DNA of 64,000 nucleotides from Histoplasma ohiense (taxonomy: Eukaryota; Ascomycota; Eurotiomycetes; Onygenales; Ajellomycetaceae), in the NCBI GenBank assembly GCA_017607445.1, contig JAEVHH010000001.1:2480001-2544000 (forward strand). Direction: 5' to 3'. The notes under the pieces were generated by a model. The model made no database searches, was not told where the DNA came from, and saw only the letters and a program-made list of their open reading frames with translations. Below, piece after piece: positions 60,321 through 64,000 of the stretch. A program made the position numbers and the translations under genes. The number at the start of each line of letters is the position of its first letter. Within the stretch, counting starts at the first letter, position 1.

Positions 60321-60834
60321 CTACCCAAACCACTCGCACCCGGAGGCGTCACAATTCGTATCCACACAATCCTTGCAGACCTGGTACATCCTGCTAGTCT
60401 TTGAAAAATAAAACTGGCAAAGGGTATACCCATGAACGGCGTCAACGCAGTCCGGTCGTCGCTCCCTGTCGTTTTGGCAGAAATGGGTTGTGCCGCACTG
60501 GTTGTCGAAGGCGCTCGGCCTTTCTTCTTCCTGGCGAGGGAGGAATTGGGCTGTATGTGGTTTTAGAATGGTGAAAACAAACCACCAAGAAAAGAAAGAA
60601 GAATTTATATATGCCTATAGATAGATAGATGGATAGATAGATAGATAGTTGGTGGGATAGATGTGAGAGTACAATTATATTAAACGAGCATATACATGTA
60701 ACTCTCATGCATCAGATGCCTAGTAGAACTGGGGCAAACGTACCTGCTTTGAGAGGGGAAGATAATACTTGAGGCGCCCAGAGCAGCAAGACAAGGAAGA
60801 GGGCGAGGAAGCGCTGGCAGAGAGCGAGTTCCAT
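60321..60834 (-). CDS. Small secreted cysteine-rich protein, 106 residues
   Basis: Two exons, 60834-60744 and 60550-60321, across a 193-nt intron with GTACGT donor and CAG acceptor. The signal peptide is MELALCQRFLALFLVLLLWA, with a likely cut near VLSSP. The mature part begins AAQFLPRQEEERPSAFDNQC and has eight cysteines in the order QC, FC, DC, LC, VC, DC, NC, GC (for example CGTTHFCQND, CKDCVDTNCDASGCEW), ending FG. Even cysteine number, small size and a clean signal mark it as a small secreted protein of effector or surface type. No family is recalled. A GATA/GATG microsatellite lies in the intron. Evidence is splice phase, secretion signal and cysteine pattern. Confidence 0.75.
60619..60653. 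repeat. (GATA)n microsatellite inside intron
   Basis: About eight GATA/ATAG units with one GATG change, in the intron of the secreted cysteine-rich gene. Confidence 0.9.
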
Positions 60835-63321
60835 GATGGCGGGCAGTTGCGATCGAAGCGTGATAGACCTATGATGAGGTTGATCGACACATCGCAGATC
60901 GGTGCGTGAAAAAGGCTCAGATTTCAGGCGCTATGCCACTATTCAGATTGAGGAGCTCCCTCCAGTGGAAAGATGGCGAGCGAATGATGATCCTATCGAT
61001 GTTCCGTGCATTGGTGGGACACGTTCAACTTGATTAGCTGGGATCTTCATAGCAAGTTATTTTCCGGCGCGTTCCTGGGGAAGTTTTAATTTTTAATTTT
61101 TAATTTTTTTTTTTTTTCCACGGATGGTTATTTGGTTGGTTTTTCGGGTTCTTTGGTTTGAGCTACCTACACAGTATTGACTTATTATTAATTAAAGAGA
61201 GAGTTGTTTTGTTTTCAATTGGTTTTCTCCCAGGCGAAAGGGAAAGGCGTCTTTCTTATAACCGGGCGCTTGGTGAAATCTGCTCGATTGGTTTCCCGGC
61301 TTGGGCGTGAGTGAAGCAAGGGCGAGCAGCCTCCCAAGCCGTCGTCGCGTTAGTTGTTTGCGTCAATTCGGCTGAATGCCACAGGTTGTTGCTAGACTCG
61401 ACTCAATTGGCTCTGTCGTGACTTGTAAGACGAGCCACGGCCAGGCTAACAAAGGTGTTCCTTGGTGGGATATCCGTACAAAGGGAGGAATTGCACAGAT
61501 TTACCACTTCATGACGGATTCAATCCGGTCTGTCTCCATGCACCATGCGTATTCAGTTTTCTTAATGATCGTCAGATAAGCCTGGACCGTCGAACCCTCC
61601 AAAGCATTTTTTGTTCCGAAACGGACATATCTACAGAGTACTGCCCAGGAACAGGTACTTCATCAACATCTCATACCTTCCCTGCGAGCCTAGGATTTTT
61701 TGGTGCATGCATTCGTTCCCTTGCAATATAGCGACCCACCCGGCCCCCAGCGGAATAGTTCAACCCGGGAAGAAAGAATGCGTGAGTGGTGGAAAAATAT
61801 TCCTACACTGGCAACATGGAGGGCAAGATAGAGAAGGAGAGTCTGTTTATTCTAGAAAGGCGGTTATTGAAAATCCCTTCTAACCACATCATAGATGCAT
61901 CTATGGACACTCCCGTACGCCAGGAAGAAGCGTTTGTATGTCACACCGGAAAGCTTTCAACCCCCATGGCCCTATTTTGACGAGCTCTGGCTTCTAGCCG
62001 TCTAGGAGCTCAAAGGCGTAATTTACTGGGTTAATGAAGCATGTTACATGAGGCCTCGTGAGTCGTGGGAGATGCACAAAGGAATATCGTGTTCAATATT
62101 TCCCAAACCAGGTTGAAACCCAGGCTTCATCGATGGATGGAGACCCTCCCTATTTCCGTTGGCAAATAGTGAGTGGGACATGCATGAGACTGATGAATAT
62201 TGGCTGATCTGGGAAGAGATAAAGGCTTCCTTTGATCAACTTCCGCCCGTTTTGAGAGTCATTCAAAGTCTCCATGGTCATGGTCGCAACTCAATTTGTC
62301 ATCCACCTGAACCAATATTGACGAACCAGTTTTGCTGGTTTAAGAACATTTTTCCTTGTTTGTGTTATCAAAATGCGCGTGATGGTTTCTTGATGCTGAC
62401 GGTGAACTGCATCGTCGAACGCACCTTGGTTGAGTCCCCATTCATTGGGGTGCTTTGCTTCAACCATTCCGTATTGTGCATGACCAGAACTGTTGTTATG
62501 ACAGCTTCGTTAGTCCTCCGGACTCCAGCATATGTGTGACTGAACGTCCTTGAGCGTCATCCTACTGGACTTATTTCCCTGACACTTTACTTAAGTGCAA
62601 AACATTAGTTTCGCACGGTTCTGATGCGACAGAAGGAAGACCTTATGATCATAATCAAACCATGAGAGATAGAGTTGGACGATGGGAGGAGAAGCAACTG
62701 CTCAATTCTCATGAGCGAGAAAATCCAAGCTCATCGCATCTTTCAATCTCGCAACGTCGCTCAACACATCGCATGCAGGATGCCCGACTAACCCCTCGCT
62801 GCCTGGTATTTGAGTTGTCAGGGAAAGCATCCTAGCGTCGCAGCACCTTCCTGATCCTCCAACGCCTGAATAGATATATTGGCGGTATTCTTAGATGATG
62901 GATCCGTCATACATGGTGTTTCGGACATTTATGAAGTGACCTGTATATCCGCAATCTTATGTACAGTATTTCCTACATCAATTGCAGATATCCCTGACCC
63001 TCCCCTGGTAATGTGAACCAGCCCACAGGCTTTGATCCCATTTCGCCCGTTGAAGACAAAGACATACCAATTTCAGCCCACAACACAATATCTTCAGCTT
63101 CACAGGACAACCTAGCTCTAGAAGCAGTCCGGAAGGTCAGATCTTCACCGGAGCAATGCAGTATACCTGCTGGTTTCAGAACAGCTGGACGGGAGCAATC
63201 ATGGCAAAATCGAGCAATCCTTATATTCATCCTACCACATTCCGGAATTACCACTGGGTCCTTAGTTCACTAAATATCTATTTGGGGGTTGATATCGCTC
63301 ATTGAGTGAGGATGGATGATA
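60835..63321. other. Gene-poor region
   Basis: About 2.5 kb without a supported gene. The left part is the promoter of the secreted-protein gene, with a TTTTTAA and T-run at about 61085-61120. Frames at 61376, 61462, 62159 (+) and 62973 (-) are short and share no motif with a family I know. Stops are evenly scattered, which fits non-coding or decayed DNA. Confidence 0.45.
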
Positions 63322-63775
63322 TCATTCGTCAGCGGCGAAGTCGTCGTCGTCGTGGAACTCCACCGCGACAAATTGCAGACGGAGGTCATAGACAGGTTCA
63401 GGGTTATGGGTGATGAGAAACAATCTCATGATTGTGTTAGCAAATGACGAGGAGTTTAGTGGGCTGCAGGGACATTTTACGTTCGTGGTCTATTGCCTGT
63501 GTTCAGCATCTCCAAACCCTCACTACGGACCGTCTGGGGGCTGATATGGAGCCATAGGAATAGACCTTCTCCACGTCGTTCCAGTGGTATTTGTCGTTGA
63601 TGAATATGGACTGGTCCTCTCGAGCTAGGTCGTTCGAACCAAAGTAATCAACGCTGGTAAAACCATTTGTTGCTAGATTGATACTCTCCGGGCCATCGGT
63701 GCTGCAATCGGTGGTGACGGCACCGTCTCTAAATGTCGAATCTCTGTGCTGGCTCTCAAGCCATAGTTCACGTTA
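63322..63775 (-). pseudogene. Degraded gene of unknown family at right edge
   Basis: Reading the minus strand from about 63775: ELWLESQHRDSTFRDGAVTT, then DGPESINLATNGFTSVDYFG, then FINDKYHWNDVEKVYSYGSI. The sense then moves to another frame: PPDGP, two adjacent stops, GFGDAEHRQ, one stop, then TTNVKCPCSPLNSSSFANTI, MRLFLITHNPEPVYDLRLQF, and VAVEFHDDDDFAADE with a stop at 63322. Composition is clearly protein-like on both sides of the breaks. The stops fall where Trp (TGG) and Gln (CAG/CAA) codons would be natural, as expected from C-to-T changes. No family is recognised. A short intron near 63500 could instead explain part of the break. Confidence 0.45.
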
Positions 63776-64000
63776 CTGTCGACTGACTTCTCTTGACATT
63801 GAAGCCGCTGGAGGAATCGATATTAGACCCCATGGTGGCAGCCGAAGAATAGCAGTCCCGTCTCTACTTTCGAAGGGATAGAGGGCTGTCTAACCCTCCG
63901 TGTGGCTCGCAGAACACCATTAAAGTGATCAGACCCTGGTCTCCTCTTTCTTGTCTGGGAGTCGGCTGCAATCGTGGCTTCAGAGCCAAGTTTTCATCTT

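Noticed and set aside
62159..62539. 126-codon plus-strand frame near the right end
   Set aside because: Some Trp/Cys-rich sense but no family match I recall and no flanking exons; could be a relic, not strong enough to list.

Overview
The window is nuclear DNA from a filamentous ascomycete. The evidence is short GT-AG introns in most genes, long C2H2 factors with Ser/Pro/Asn-rich arms, a GPI-anchored Ser/Thr-rich wall protein, a small secreted cysteine-rich protein, and AT-rich islands of decayed transposons and protein-kinase-like relics. Eurotiomycetes, probably Onygenales, is my best guess from protein style, but this rests on family knowledge without a search. No viral, bacterial or CRISPR feature was seen.

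Layout. 1-2978 (-): a C2H2 regulator running off the left edge. 5699-9787 (-): a second, intronless C2H2 regulator. 13070-17373 (-): a large coiled-coil protein. 18.9-19.9 kb: possible relic. 20301-21187 (+): complex I 17.8 kDa subunit. 21860-23869 (-): protein-histidine methyltransferase (Hpm1 type). 25336-26876 (-): cystathionine gamma-lyase. 29716-30786 (-): PAQR/Izh membrane receptor. 31501-32050 (+): broken isoflavone-reductase-like gene. 32322-33465 (-) and 33931-36318 (+): divergent RNA polymerase III subunit Rpc25 and NUFIP1/Rsa1-like snoRNP assembly factor. 38525-39251 (-): unrecognised small protein.

41.1-48.7 kb is an accessory, AT-rich island. It holds two identical intron-containing tRNA-Phe genes, two decayed kinase-like genes, two decayed DDE transposases, a 0.7 kb element with inverted ends, microsatellites and a short telomere-like repeat. 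Normal genes resume at 49629-50485 (+, GPI-anchored wall protein), 51851-53906 (-, Nop12-like) and 55869-58496 (+, Sds3/Dep1-like Rpd3L subunit). A small secreted 8-cysteine protein lies at 60321-60834 (-). The right end is sparse, with one degraded gene near 63.3-63.8 kb.

Several genes serve ribosome and RNA biogenesis (Rpc25, NUFIP1-like, Nop12-like, and Hpm1, which modifies a ribosomal protein). They look like ordinary housekeeping neighbours, not a cluster. Exon limits were set by hand from splice signals, reading frame and family similarity; no transcript data were available. I did not find a convincing new biological system. The strongest leads are the tRNA/kinase-relic/transposon island, the secreted cysteine-rich gene and the noncanonical splice sites.
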